NCBI GenBank assembly: GCA_002205965.3
Contig: NADL03000748.1
Location: 1,116,001 to 1,180,000 of the forward strand
From: Kappaphycus alvarezii
Lineage: Eukaryota; Rhodophyta; Florideophyceae; Gigartinales; Solieriaceae
Direction of reading: 5' to 3'
DNA length: 64,000 nt
Positions 1 to 12,413 of the stretch are shown in pieces (within the stretch, counting starts at the first letter, position 1; the number at the start of each line of letters is the position of its first letter). Both the position numbers and the translations under genes were made by a program. The notes under the pieces are model-generated. The model ran no database searches. It had not been told where the DNA came from and saw only the letters and a list, made by a program, of their open reading frames with translations.

Positions 1-1506
1 TAATGCATTAAATAAATTATCTCGATTATGTTTTTTATTTTTCATATTTTACCCCAAAAATATATAAGATTTGAAAGTCTATTTACAACCAATTGTTTTG
101 TGTTAATATTAAATGTAATGAATGCGTTTTTGAAATATTATGATGGCAATTATTTGTACATTGAGGAATTCGAATGTCATGAATAGTTGTTCCTTTAATA
201 ATTTTAGTCTTGATATTTGTACAGTCTTACTGAAATAACATATATTTCAATTGACGTATTCGAAATCAAAATTTGTTTGTCTCAAAAATAGACATAAATT
301 TAATTGAATACTGCCGGCGCATGAACTTAAAATGTTTGGAATTAATCAAAATTTATTGCCTTTATCTCAAGTATAATATACTATATAAAGGAAATGCTGA
401 GAGAAAAATACTTACATGTTCTCACTGATTTAAAATTATAAATTTGAGCAAAATTTATTGAATTAGAATTTTTCAAGTAAAACCTGTACACTAGTAATTT
501 TGCAACGACTTTCGAAATGAATGATTTCAAAAATTTTTCAACTTGACTCGAAAAATGGTTTACTCCTAATACTAGTGTGACGAAATATTTGAATAAGTGT
601 TATGAATCGACAATAGGGGGTTTGAGCTTCTCAATGAGGATATTGTCTGCATAATTTGTAAATATCCAACAAGCTATATACATGATATAAAGAACCCATC
701 GATTTGTACGGAACTACCCCGCATGGATGTTACTATTTCTTGAAATTTCTTGAAAAAAATTCTGTCAAAGGAAGTCGGTTATTCTCTCCGGTTTGGCGAA
801 AATATAGGAGGCCATAGATAAATCCTACAAAGCACCTTATGACCAAAAACTATTATGAAAACCTATTATAGTTAAACCTTTGACACAATCTTTAGGTTAC
901 TTGGAGGGAATATCATGATTAGAACTATCTTTAATTGGCGGGGATGAATTTCAAGCCTCATCTTCCCTCGCTGGTATTCTGAAATAGTAAATGGACTCCG
1001 AAAATACGAAATGATTAATCAATGCATCACATGAGGGGATTACTGGTCAATAAACGTAACCAAAAGTGTTAGAAAATTTAATCCATCTCATAGAAAAATG
1101 AAATTCAAAGTATACCAGCTTCCCATTCATGTGCCCTTTTAGAACAATTTTACGTGAAACCAAAAAAAAGATAAATGGTCCCCCTCATTTCAATTTTTCC
1201 GTAGATATATTGTAAAACTGTGATCAATGAAAAATGATTTATTATTTACTTCAACTCTTTTGATCTGAAGCTACAAATAGGATGAGTCCAGAAATCAAAT
1301 TAATTATATCGTTTCACCCAGAATGTTTTATCCGCGGATTTGTTGGAACTTTGAGCGCAATCCCCCCCAGAACATTTTTCGCTGGCGTCCGGTTCGAAAA
1401 ATCATTCTAAAATAGTGATCAGTTTAAAAAGTTCCTTTCTTTTTTTAAGAGCAATTATTCGTTAAGGATATTGATTTAGCATTTTTAGAATAAATAGTTC
1501 CTACAT
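1..1506. other. AT-rich stretch, no gene recognised
   Basis: No reading frame of useful length, no LTR end, no primer site and no RNA gene is visible here. The composition is clearly more AT-rich than the rest of the window. The stretch ends where similarity to family A pol starts, near 1507. It may be host intergenic DNA or very old repeat; I cannot tell which. Confidence 0.5.
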
Positions 1507-2902
1507 ATGGGTCTATGGGACAAAAAGTGATCTTCAGCCAGATGGTACGACGAAGAAACGCCACAAAGATATGATTAAGGCCCATGGTTTCTCCCAGGGA
1601 TTTAGTTACAGTGAGACAAATGCCCCAGTAGTAAAGATTTCTTCAGTTACAATTCTGTTTGCTGTGGTTTCATCTTTAAACTTATTCTTAGATCAGATGA
1701 ATGTAGTGACGGTCTCCAAAATGGAGATCTCCAAGAGTGTGTGTAGATGGAGCAAACGGAAGGATTCCGGATCAATAATAAAGAGACTTACGTTTTTATA
1801 AACGTAAGCTCCAGAAAGCGATCTACAGTCTGAGGCAAGCGAGTCGCTGCTGGCCCAAAAAGATTTAGAAGTTCCTGACAGAGTATTTGGGCTTACCCCG
1901 TAATCCGTCTAATGATTGTCTGTTCAGCAGCTGCATTGACGGATCGAGTTTTGTCATTGCGTTGTATGTGGATGACTTGTTGATTGTTTGCAGCAACGTT
2001 GCACGAATCGATGAATTGAAGAAAGCCCTGAGCTCAACTTTCCATATGAAAGACCAGAATGAAGCTCTTCATTGTCTCGGCTTTGAGATCCATCGAAATT
2101 CCAATAAGGAGAAACTCTATCTGTCGCTGGAAAAATACGCCCGTTCTGTAGCAGTCCGGTTTCGGCCTCGGATCGGCGAAAGGATAATACACACGAATGG
2201 ATACTGATACCCGAGTGTATAGGGAAAGTTGGTGCCTGGGATCCCGTCTCATGAGGGAATTGGTTGCCTAATGTACCTGATGGTTGGTAATCCCCCAAGT
2301 GTTGCATCCGCTGTTTGCTGGATAGCTAAGTTTGTTGAGATGCCTACCAATTTGCATTAAAAATGCGTAGAACGGCTTTTGAGACATCTGATCTTCACCT
2401 CCGGCCGCAATCTTTGGAACCAGTTGAATACGTGAATTGGGATTATTTCAGTGATGCGTCCACTCGGAAGTCGACTATTTGTTACGTCTTTATGATGGCT
2501 GGAGCGGCAGAGTCGTGGTGCTCCTCTGTGCAGGAAGTTGTGGCTTTGTCCGCAAGCGGAGCGGACTACGTAAGCCTCTGTACTGGTGTGAAAGAAGCGT
2601 TATGGCTACGTCGATTAGTGGTGAACCTTAAACTTGGATTGTAGTAGTGAAAAGAGCCGATTTTAATATATGCAGATAACTAAGGTTCGATGGCTTTGGC
2701 TATGAAAGGGAGCAATAATCTACGTACGAAACACATTGGAGTCCATTATCAATTCTTTCGACAATCCGTCAACGAGGCGGAAATAAAATTGTAATCGTGT
2801 CCCACTGATACAATGGTTGCTGACCTCCTTGCTAAAGCCCTCGGCAAAGCGAGGTTAGAATCACTCATTTCTTGCATCGGGCAAGTGCAACTCAGCCAGT
2901 GA
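1507..2902 (+). pseudogene. Decayed copia-A pol fragment (RT to RNase H)
   Basis: The sequence follows the 3' half of the family A pol at 21500-22914, starting in the reverse transcriptase and ending with the same SQ-stop codons. Recognisable pieces are the RT catalytic box YVDDLLIV (around 1965-1990), the stretch after it up to about 2200, and RNase H pieces near 2440-2640. Several frameshifts and stops break it; the VVTAFLNG box, for example, is read out of frame near 1705. It is much more diverged than the other A copy, so it is an old insertion. It cannot make a working polymerase. Confidence 0.85.
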
Positions 2903-2908
2903 TAGGGG

Positions 2909-3180
2909 TACTGAAAGCGTGCTGTAATGATGTAGCAGGAAATGGGGTAGGACCTGCCTAATACAGAATCCTGGAGGTGCACTGGAACTAGACGAGTGAA
3001 CTGCCTTGTACGTGCTTACAGTACTGTGCAGTAAATAATGGAAAGGCACTACATTGCAATACGCCCTAAATTTTACAATTACCCTCTACTGCACTGGTGA
3101 ACGGACTGTACATTACATAAAGTAGTTGGGTAAAGGTACACATGGATGAGGTTTCCAGTGCACTGTACTGTACTGTTGCA
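2909..3180 (+). repeat. Decayed LTR-A remnant
   Basis: Directly after the relic pol, a degraded polypurine run (ATAGGGG) is followed by sequence alignable with the start of LTR-A at 16885 and 22924, for example the shared GTGCACTGGAACT and GTGCACTG stretches. Similarity fades around 3180. It is the 3' LTR of the relic above. Confidence 0.6.
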
Positions 3181-4293
3181 GCTACTTCCCGAAGTTATCC
3201 ACAAGTGTTTGACCAAGTTTTGTTTGCACAATCTGATGTCCTCTGTGGTCCAGGACTACGGAGGCACAAGCGTTTATATAGACTTCATAGGTGGCCCTAG
3301 GGGCATATATTCGCTACCTTACAGTAGGGATCAGAAAGATAATTTTTTTTGAATACGAAATACAAAACATACGGTACAAACAATTTGACTAACAAAACTA
3401 CCGCTAAATGCACCCACCTCAACACGTGCCTTGGGATCACCTTTCGACCTTTTGAGACGAACCTGGGGAGTGTGACGGCAGCGGCATTGAATGTGGCGAT
3501 GGCAATAGCGGCGGCTTGAGCGGCTACTTCGACCGCCAAGGGTCCCTGTGGTTCACGGGCCCCGCAAATGCGACATACTCAGCGTGGATGTGGCGTCGCT
3601 TCTTCGGTGCCTGACAAGGCGGTTGCGGCGGGGACTGTGGCGAGGACTGCTGCGAGAACTGCTGCGAGAACTGCTGCGAGAACTACTGCGAGGGCGCTGG
3701 CGGCGGCTGTAGCTACGATAGCGTCTCCAGTCGATTTTCCAATGCTCTGGCCAGCTCTTTGAATGTAGCATTGGCCGTCCAGGCTGCCGCGATTGCGGTC
3801 TCTAACTCTTTCATGCTCCGTGTATCTTGCTTGACCGGCGGCGACTTTTTTTCCACAGCTATGCTTCTCTGATATTTCTACGCTCTTGTGCGCGCCTTGG
3901 ACGCCGTCTCTTCGACCATGCCCATTCGGAACTGACGTTTTGCACGTATTAGGTAATGTTTCATTCAGTTGAATTAGTTTGTAAAACCGCTGTATCAAAC
4001 TAGTATTAAAGCCTCACGCCGTCTGCCCTGCTTGAACCTTTCCACCAAGCCGACTGGCCCCGCAATCAATCTCATACCAGATGCCGACCCCTGTTGCCTT
4101 GAAAACTTGGCGGGCAAATACCTTCACCACAGTATCGTGCCGGCTAGTCCATCCAAAGCCTTTTCGCGAAAATCCGCTGTATGGTCACCCTGGTTTTCGA
4201 TAGGCCTGTTGCAATCCGCGTATTGCAGCGATACAGTGTTGTCAACACGTGAGCTCTCAGATGGCGGCGTTGCCTTACTGGCCACATCTTATC
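3181..4293. other. Unassigned stretch with Arg/Ser-rich frame
   Basis: I recognise no gene. On the minus strand (3771-3553) a 72-codon ATG frame reads as an Arg/Ser-rich segment with SRSSSRSSSRSS repeats. Much of this comes from a 12-bp tandem repeat, so it may be low complexity and not an SR-type protein. Neighbouring minus-strand frames are alanine-rich for the same reason. It lies between the A relic and a gypsy integrase relic and may belong to the gypsy element. Confidence 0.3.
3645..3692. repeat. 12-bp tandem repeat, four units
   Basis: Four consecutive 12-bp units of the form RACTGCTGCGAG; the last has one change (AACTACTGCGAG). It explains the repeated Ser/Arg or Ala reading in this area. 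Confidence 0.85.
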
Positions 4294-4856
4294 TTAGGTT
4301 CGAATGTCTGCAGACGGACGTGCGGTGAGAAGTGTTGCAGCATTTATCAGTACAAGTTTCCCGGAGGCGGTGCACGTAGATGTCAATTGGGGTTCTAAAC
4401 ATCGGAGAAAGTGCAGGCCCCAAAACAGTTTCGAAATAATTGGAACGAAACTTGCCATTCTTCTAGCTGTATGATGGTATTTGATAAGAGAATCGAGGTT
4501 GTGTACATGGTCCAGGGTGTGCTTTATCAGGCGCGCCTTAGAATCTACTGGAGCGTTTAAGGTGGTAGCCTCTTCGCAGTATTCCTGCCACATGTCAGAT
4601 GGGTAAGCAGCTTGGACTAAGGCGATGGGGCTATGGGCCACCATATCTTGTATTTACGGATGACGAGATGAAGGCCAAGACGGTTTGCTTCTAGGGAGGA
4701 CAAAAATTCGATGGCCTTGAGTAATTCGGTGTGTTTTGCTATAGTATAACCATTACCCTGGTACCAAAGTCCCAAAAGCAAGGTTTTCAATCTTTCCACA
4801 AAGTCCAGCTTATTGCCAGTGGAAAGCATGCCTCGTTTGCGGAGCATATTACGCAT
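4294..4856 (-). pseudogene. Unrecognised minus-strand frame, SAP-like start
   Basis: Two minus-strand frames (4856-4617 and 4644-4294) overlap by 28 bp in different phases. The first begins with a segment that looks like a SAP motif: LRKRGMLSTG followed by NKLDFVERLKTLL, matching the family pattern of a hydrophobic helix, RG, a TSGKK-like turn, then LVERL. SAP domains bind DNA or chromatin in many nuclear proteins. The rest, including a Trp/Cys-bearing DMWQEYCEEA segment, I do not recognise. It could be a broken transposon accessory gene, a host exon or chance. It is antisense to the gypsy integrase that follows. Confidence 0.3.
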
Positions 4857-4924
4857 CTCAGCAACAGTTATGTTTCAAAGGTTATTAACTCAGATTCTTG
4901 TGTCAGAAGCACTTCGTGCGCGTA

Positions 4925-5975
4925 TGTTGCATCCAGCAAATCACGCCAAACTAGCCGGACATCCGGGTGGAAAACGTAAGTATTATGGATTGCGTAGACA
5001 TTTTCACTGGCTATCGTTTGGCACCTGACTGTGGGAATACAGTGAATTTCTGCGTGGAGTGCGCTAAGGAATGCGTGAAACTGTGCAAGGACGCGAAAAA
5101 GATGCAGTTATTTCCTGCTAACGCTCCTTGGAGTTTTTCTCCATTAATATTCTGTGTAAACTCATCAGAATACGTCGTGGAAATCGTTATCTGGTTGTTG
5201 TTACCGACAGGTTTTCTAAGCTTGTTCGTACTGTTACTCTCAAGCGATCACAGCTGCTGCTATTTGCAAAGCCTTTACTCGCCATTGGATCTTTGTCTAC
5301 GGACCCCCACTGCAGTTGTTATGCGACAACGGAAGTCAGTTTAAGTCAAGGATGTTTCTGAATATTTATCGTATTATGGGTATAGAAATTCTATTCACAA
5401 CTACCTACCACCCTCAAGTAAACGGTCAAGTGGAAAGTTTGAATAGGACTATCCTATCAACACTACGTCGCTATGTAGCGGACCACCCGCGAGCTGGGAC
5501 TTGTTCTGGGATGCCCTCACATTCGCTTACAGCACACAGACCCATTTCGCGACGAAACTCGCTCCGTTTGACTTTGTGTTATCGCGCCCCCCCGCATCAT
5601 TGTCCCTTAAGCAGTAACCTGCTATTAAAATGGGAAATCCCCTTCAGAGTGTCATGCAAAGTAGACGGCATGGTTACGTGCTCTCGTGAGCACCGCGAAA
5701 AGCGAGCTCCCAAGAACCAAGCCCGATACAAACGCAATTTTGATGCCCGCCTACGCCGTGGCCGGTAAAACTTCGAAGTGGATGGTCACGTATTCGTGGG
5801 GAAGGAAAGTCACTCCAAGGAAGATCGCATACACAAGTTGGGGCCTATTGCCGAAGGCGCCATTAAGGTGATTAAAAATTCCCCTGGAACAGTCGTTCTC
5901 GACTTAGGAAATGGTGAACACAAACAGATGTCTCGTCGTCGAGTTGTGCGGGCACCCGCCTCCACACACAGCACT
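4925..5975 (+). pseudogene. Ty3/gypsy integrase relic
   Basis: This is the only Ty3/gypsy-type coding sequence in the window. In order: the zinc-binding HHCC region (GHPGGKRKYYGLRRHFHW near 4950-5015, then CVECAKECVKLC near 5063-5098); the core start with GNRYLVVVTDRFSKL near 5180; the second catalytic Asp in LCDNGSQF (5319-5342); the Glu in HPQVNGQVESLNRT (about 5410-5450); and the C-terminal region ending MSRRRVVRAP (to about 5960). The pieces lie in different frames, so there are at least three frameshifts. The first catalytic Asp region is degraded. Integrase would insert the element cDNA; this copy cannot. No matching gypsy RT is visible upstream. Confidence 0.8.
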
Positions 5976-6254
5976 TACCCGTGTCAGATTCGTGGCGTCA
6001 TCATACCGACCTGTGCAGCACACTGCTAAATATATCTCAAAAGTCATAAAAGGACTCCTTGTCCTACAGTACAGGAAGGACTATCCGACTCCTGCCTCAA
6101 TGAACTCTGATGCATCCGTTGGAAATGGATTTTGGACCCGCCTTGGCTCCCTTACCTGTCGTGTATTTGCTGAACTGTCAGCTCCTCTTCCCACCAACGA
6201 AGACTCGGATGGACAGAACGAGACAGATGGAGCGAGCAATCGGGACAGAGAGTG

Positions 6255-6600
6255 AGGAAGAGCGTGGGAGAGCAGGAGTGAAAGGGAAAGAGAAAGAAAG
6301 GTAGAGAGTGAGGGACCAAGAAGATGAGACGAGAGAGGAGAACGTTGTGAGGAACTTTACTCAGGTAGAAGATGGAGAGAGACAGGGGCTTATATAGACT
6401 TCAAGGCGAGTCGACCGATGCTTTCTGTTGATCAAAGGAAGTTTCCAGAGGACATGTAGAAGACGGTGAGTATCCAACCCTAAACTTGCTTGAGCTGATC
6501 CAAAGTAGATCAGATCAAGCTTACAGCACTGTACAGTGCATAAACATAACGGTAAAGTTCTAGGTTGAACGGTAAAGTAGAGTAATACCTGTAAGCCTCT
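6255..6600 (-). repeat. Decayed LTR-E remnant with TATA box
   Basis: The reverse complement follows LTR-E at 60604-61074. Shared landmarks are a long CT-rich tract, the TATA-containing block TCTATATAAGCC, and the stretch around the GATC hairpin and TTTAGGGT. It is a diverged LTR in opposite orientation to the gypsy relic. Its ends are blurred. I see nothing in 6601-6758. Confidence 0.65.
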
Positions 6601-6758
6601 TTGCGAGTTGTCCGTTATCAGCCAAAGGCAAAGAAGTGAAATTACCCTAATACGCCCCCTTAAACTAGAACTAACCTCAGCAGAGTCCACTAGATCTGAA
6701 AATAATGAAATACTTAGTTGAAATACCAGGAGAAAAATTGCCCAACTCACTTCGAAAT

Positions 6759-7375
6759 TGTTGAAAAAGGGATAAAATGCATGCGGTTCCATGGTTTTTA
6801 GTTGCCACCTGAACAAATGTACACCTGTAGTATAAAATGGAAGGGTGTACCGTGCTTCTGTGCTTATACCTACTACACGTCTGAAATGGGCCAAATCGAA
6901 AGTTGCGTGGGACGAAAGCCCATTTTCGGGCAACTCAAAATCACGGCGCAATTTGCCATTTTTCGCACCACTTAGTATTCCGCACTCTGATTGGCTGCTA
7001 GATTCGCCTCCATTCCACTCATATCGCTCCAAGTGGCGATATCTGAGCTGATCATTTTGGAGCATTCTGACACTTGGTATGTTATGGTTGGTTGATGGTT
7101 TGTCTCTATTCTAGGCTCAAAGTACTGTACCCAGTGTGTCATACGTGTACTGTCTCCTATGTGGCATACGTGTACAGTATTATAGGTGTCGTACGTGTAC
7201 TATTGAACAGTGGTTTCTACATTTATCCTATAGTTGCCTGGACTGGCTGCATACAGTTTACACTATATCCATTATACTAGCAGCATACAAATCACTCTTG
7301 CACAAGTATGGAGCCAAAGTATGTTGATGCAGCCACGTTGCTTTTATAGTATTGCGCGTATGGAACGTAAGGCTT
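6759..7375 (+). repeat. LTR-C, 5' half (cut by a B element)
   Basis: It starts with TGTTGAAAAAGGG exactly as the LTR at 27827 does and follows it for about 620 bp to GTAAGGCTT. There it is interrupted by the end of an inverted LTR-B (TGATGGGAATC) at 7376. The remaining half of this LTR is not found on the other side, so that part was lost or moved. Confidence 0.85.
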
Positions 7376-8532
7376 TGATGGGAATCGGAGAGGGTGAAGG
7401 ACTTTGCTGGACCGATGAAGTTGCGGGCTTGGCTCCCCAGAAATTACTCGGAACTCTAAAATCTTGACCTTAAGTACAACCTACAACTACTTTCTAACTC
7501 ACTGCGTCCATTAACAGAATCCCACAAACTGAGCCATTTGAGCGGATTTCAAGATATTGGTCCGGTAATAACAGTCATTAGGGGCAATTTTGGAACTGCT
7601 TCCAAAGTTGACAAATTTGTGTAAATAGGTTGGCCCAGTACACACATCAATACAGCACCTTATTTTGCAGACTTATCGGAACCGAATTCCCTTGTGCCAA
7701 AATAACAGATTCAATCCGTCATACGTATAATAGAATCACATAATTGATATTGGATGCAGTCGGTCCAATCTTCATCATAATTTGGAACCTCATACGTATT
7801 GCGGAATCACATAACTGATTCTGGATGCAGTTGTACAAATCAATATCATAACTAGAAATCACATACGTATGATGGAATCACATAACTGATTTTTGGATGC
7901 GGCTGGATAAAACCCATAATCATAACTAGAAACCTCATACGTATGATGGATTCACATAACTGATTTTTGGATGCAGACGTACAATCCGTAATCATAACTA
8001 GAATCCTCATACATAATATAAATTCAAATACCTCTTTCTAGCAGTCATGACAGTATTGCCATAATTGATTCCTACTGTACAAACTCAGGTACAGTAAGGA
8101 GTACAGTACTTGGTATATTACGATGTACAGTGCGAAGTACAGTTCCTCATTTGGCACTAGTACAGTACGTGTACAACACTGCACAAAAGGTTTCTACTCT
8201 TAGCTGTACCATGTGTACATCACATACTCAACTGCCACCACGTCCACGTGTACATAGCTTTCCTCAGCATATCTCTCATACAGTATACTCACCATCCACT
8301 TATAGTACCCTACCCTACGTAAAATCACCCCATAAACAACATTTTGCCCTATAAATCGCTGATCTTTCAAAATCGTACTTTCGTCCCTGGAACTTTGGAT
8401 TTCTTCCGGAATGCCTTAGGGCCACCCTTCATTCAACACGTGTGCATGTGTACACGTGGAACATGCCTCATGCCTCTCATTAGGTTTGGCACCGATGTGG
8501 GGTCATGTGATCGTCTTGCCAAATCAACAACA
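7376..8532 (-). repeat. LTR-B, 3' LTR of minus-strand element
   Basis: In reverse complement it runs from TGTTGTTGATTTGGC (at 8532) to TTCCCATCA (at 7376), 1157 bp. It lies directly after the polypurine tract ATCGAGGGGGG of the B pol upstream on the minus strand. It contains a shortened form of the roughly 70-bp minisatellite found in other B and G LTRs (about 7700-8035) and several ACGTGTAC palindromic boxes. Confidence 0.9.
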
Positions 8533-8551
8533 CCCCCCTCGATTACATGAC

Positions 8552-11500
8552 CTAAGCATCGTGCAGCTCTCCGAGGCCTAGAGATTTGATGCATTTTATG
8601 AATAGAATGCGACCAAGAGGCTTGGTGAGTATATCTGCTGGCATATCTGTAGAAGGTACGTGAAACAGTGAAACAATCTTTCGAGTCACAGCATCTCGGA
8701 CAAAATGATATGATATGTCAATGTGCTTATTTCGCCTGTTCACTCCTTCGTTACTCGCAAACGCTATTGTACCAACATTATCACACCCGATTGTACCTGT
8801 GCTGTCTTTCGACTTTCCCAATGCGTCTGCAAGAAGGCACCTGAGCCAAGCTGCCTCTTTGCAAGCCTCACACAGTGCAATATACTCCGCTTCGCATGTG
8901 GATTTCGCAACGACCGTTTGTCTCCTAGATGACCAACTAATAGCTCCCCCACACAGTTTGAACACATATCCACTGGTGGACTTTCTCGAGTCCGAGCAAC
9001 CACCCCAGTCTGCATCGCTGAAGCCCTCTAGAGTTTGCACTGGGAGATTTCCATCTAGAACTACACCTAGTGAGAGAGTTCCTCTGATATATCTCAGAAC
9101 TCTTTTGGCTGCTTGTCAGTGGTCCTCGCGAGGGTTCTCACAGTGTTGGGACAGTTTTCCCATCACATATGCAAGATCTGGACGTGACCCTACCATAAGA
9201 AACATTAAGCAGCCAATGATCTGTCGATATGGTACACCGCAATGCGGGCTAGTTGACGTCTCAGGGTGTAATCCTTGTTCCATCGGAGTCCTCACGGGAT
9301 TGCAACTGGCCATACAAAAACGTGTCAAAATGGACTTGACATACTCTGCCTGCGAGATATAGATCCGTCTAGGGACCCTTTTTCTACTTATTTCAAGCCC
9401 AATGCACTTTTTGGCCTCGCCTAAATCTTTCATCTCAAATCTCTTGTTCAGTTCACCTTTCATCCAGGTCACGGCTTTCAGGTCACTTCCCGCAAGAAGC
9501 AAGTCATCCACATATAGGGCAATCAGCATAACGCCTTTTTCTGATATGTTTGTATATAGACATGCGTCACTTCTCGTAGTCTTGAAGCCAAGCGTGTGAA
9601 TAAGGAAATCGTTAATCTTTTTGTGCCATTGTTGACTCGCTTGCTTAAGACCATAGATAGCCTTGAGAAGTTTGCAAACATGATTGGGCCTGGAAGAGTC
9701 AACGATACCTTCAGGCTGCTCCATATAAATATCCTCTTCTAAGTCACCGTTCAGAAAGGCCGTGACCACGTCCATTTGATGAAGCTCTAAATCGAAGTGG
9801 GCTACAATCGCCAACAACAATCGAATCGTTGTAAATTTGATCACCGGCGCAAAAGTCTCTGAGTAATCAATCCCCTCAATTTGTTGAAAGCCCCGCACAA
9901 CCAGGCGACCTTTTCCCTTTTGAATCAACGTGCCGTTATCGTCCGGCATGTCCTTTACAGTAAATACCCAGCGAGAAGTTAGAATATTGGCACCTTCCGA
10001 TCGTGGCACTAGTGCCCAGGTTTTGTTTTTGCGTTGGGACTCTAGCTCCTTATCAATCACTTTCTGCCAGAACTTTGGTTGTGGTCCACCCATCGCCTCT
10101 TTAAAGGAGTTCGGTATGTTGATGTCGCCACAGGAAGGTGTGAGTAAGCTGGTTCCCACCAGGCCTGTCCACCACTGTCGGGGTGGGCGTCGTGAACGAG
10201 TGGAGCGGCGAGGTTCCATATCACCGGGAACAGCATCTTGCTCACCACTCACTTCTTCTGGTTGCAAAGTCTCATTAGTTGAGTCTGGCTCAATACGTTG
10301 ACTTTGAAAATTCTCAACCTCCGCCGGTGACCCTGTTTCAATGCCATGTTCATTATCACCATTAGATGTTTCAGACTCAATTTCGTCAGTATTGGTCGCC
10401 TTCTCTGGGTCAACGTCCACGTCATTATCATCGGAAAAATGTTCATCGTAAGAGCAAGCCCCTGGTCTCGACTCATCGAACTGCACATCATTGGAAATAA
10501 CAATGCGATGTAGATTGTCATCCCAAATTTTGTAGGCCTTAGTTCCCGGCGGATACCCAACAAACATTCCCGTTGTTGCGCGGTCGTCAAGTTTACGCAC
10601 CTCATTACCAGGCACCTTGTACCAGCATTGACATCCAAACACACGTAGGTGAGATACATCGGGCCTTTTCTTCATCCATAGGTGAAATGGAGTAACGAGA
10701 CCACCCAAAGCTCTTGTCGTGACACGATTGCGAACGTAAACTGCGTTATCAAGAGCTTCAGCCCAGAAAGCTTTCGGAACCTTCATATGGGACAGCATAG
10801 ACCTGACGAGATCAATCAGGGTACGATTGAGCCGTTCTGCCACACCATTCTGTTCAGGTGTGTATGCAGCGGTCGTTTGATGAACAGTTCCTTGTGACGA
10901 TACATAGAAAGGATTGGAACTCTGAAGGAAGATACTCTCCACCACGATCAGATCGAAGCGCTTCCACGCGTTGACCAGTGTGTGTGAAGGCATATTGGGC
11001 AAACTTCTGATAAAAATGGAACGTTTCATCTTTACTCTTCATCGGATAGACAACACTCCAGTTTGAGTGGTCATCGATAAAAGTGACAAAGTATCTAGCA
11101 CCACCTACTGGCTGTACTTGGAGTGGGCCGCAGACGTCCGAGTGGACCAAGTCTAGCAAATGTTTGGCCCTGCCTCCAGAGCGCTGTTTAGGAATCACAG
11201 CACGAGTTGCTTTTCCTAACACACACGCATCACATGTCACAGATTCACAGTCAGAAGATGAGCTAGCGTCTCTTGTTATATCTGAAGAGGAGATATGAAG
11301 TCCACTTACCACGTTCTTACGAGCCATGGACAATATTCCTTGAGTGTGAACGTGGGCCAATCTTTCATGCCATGTCTTCAAAGAGGCTTTGTGCGCCGAA
11401 TGAACCTCGTTACATGTGTCAAGCACATACAGCTCTCCTCGACTTGTGGCAGTAGCCACGATGCAGTCACTCCTCTTCACAGTGCACTTGTCACGAACGA

Positions 11501-11750
11501 ACTCAACGTCAAATCCATTATCGACCATCTTACGTACAGAAATTAGGGAAAAAGCAAAGCTTGGAAGGTGCAGCACATTGGTGAGCTTGCATGACTTTTG
11601 AACTCCGTTCACTACAAATGTAATGAGGACGGTCCCGACTCCAGCTACTACTGCACACCCTTTTGTTCCCATTTCTACGCGGCTGTTTGAGACCTCCCTG
11701 TAGTCAGAGAACAGCCTTTTGTCAAATGTCATGTGCGCGGAGCATCCAGA
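8552..11750 (-). pseudogene. Copia-B pol, protease to RNase H, 5' truncated
   Basis: Read on the minus strand it begins inside the aspartic protease (SGCSAHMTFDK; the catalytic Asp codon is just lost at the D insertion point). GAG-pre-integrase follows (LKTWHERLAHVHTQG), then the integrase core (DLVHSDVCGP, LRSDRGGEY, PEQNGVAERLNRT), the RT (MDVVTAFLNGDLEED, YVDDLLLAGSD) and RNase H (SDADWGG, TCEAEYIAL, ending ELHDA-stop). There is a frameshift near 10900 and a Trp-to-stop change near 9114. The polyprotein would process itself, copy the RNA and integrate it; this copy is dead. Family D interrupts it at 11750, and the B 5' part is not recovered elsewhere in the window. Confidence 0.92.
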
Positions 11751-12215
11751 TGTTGAGGTGTAAGTCGATTGAGCCTTGGTTACTGGTGGAAGTAACTTCC
11801 AAAATGCTGAGAGGAGGGACAGACAAGGCAACAATATGATGATGTTGTACTAACGGTCGACAGGCATGCTGAGATGTGAATCAAAGGCACAACAATGCAC
11901 TTACAGGTTTACAGATTATTTGGCGGAATTGTTTTCTACGCTTGATTACAGTGACGTGTATTTGCGTTGTTGGATGTAATACAGTGACGCTCAGAGTATT
12001 GTGGATTGGAGTGTCGAAATGCCATTGGTAGTTATACTGTTCCCTTGATTGTTCTAGATAGCTTGCAGTTACGAGGAATTCTAGCTCGGTAGTGTATTTA
12101 TACCGTTTGTTCTTTCGGTTCCAAGTAAAAACTCAAGCGACGTCTACACAATTTCAACTTTTTCTTCTTTAACTTCAACAACCTTTTCCTTTGCCCTACT
12201 TCGTTACTTTTACAG
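11751..12215 (+). repeat. LTR-D, 5' LTR
   Basis: 465 bp from TGTTGAGGTG to TTACTTTTACA, followed immediately by a primer site. A TATA-like TATTTATA is present near 12092. It is inserted in the B protease; the 5 bp before it are CCAGA. The matching target-site copy cannot be tested because the 3' end of D is not in the window. Confidence 0.85.
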
Positions 12216-12229
12216 GTTATGGGCCCAGA
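12216..12229 (+). other. Primer binding site, half tRNAiMet (family D)
   Basis: GGTTATGGGCCCAG directly abuts the LTR end. It is complementary to the anticodon arm of initiator tRNA-Met, as in Drosophila copia, which uses a cleaved 5' half-tRNA to prime minus-strand DNA. Confidence 0.9.
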
Positions 12230-12413
12230 AGGTCGAATCTAAGCAGACTTCATCGCTTCACTGCTCTTGATCCCTTCTTCATTTCGCAGCAACTTCAACG
12301 TTCCTTTTAACCTTAAGATCAAGATCAATGTCAAGAACCTCATCAAGTTACTTTCAAGTTTTCATTTTGTCATCTAAGTTCTGCTGTCTTCTTGTCAGCG
12401 CTAGGACATCAAC

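Noticed and set aside
3579-3998. 139-codon alanine-rich minus-strand frame
   Set aside because: Its repetitive part is the 12-bp tandem repeat read in another phase; no domain recognised.
6361-7065. 234-codon minus-strand open frame
   Set aside because: It lies across the LTR-E relic and antisense to LTR-C; no domain is recognisable and the homologous LTRs do not keep it open.
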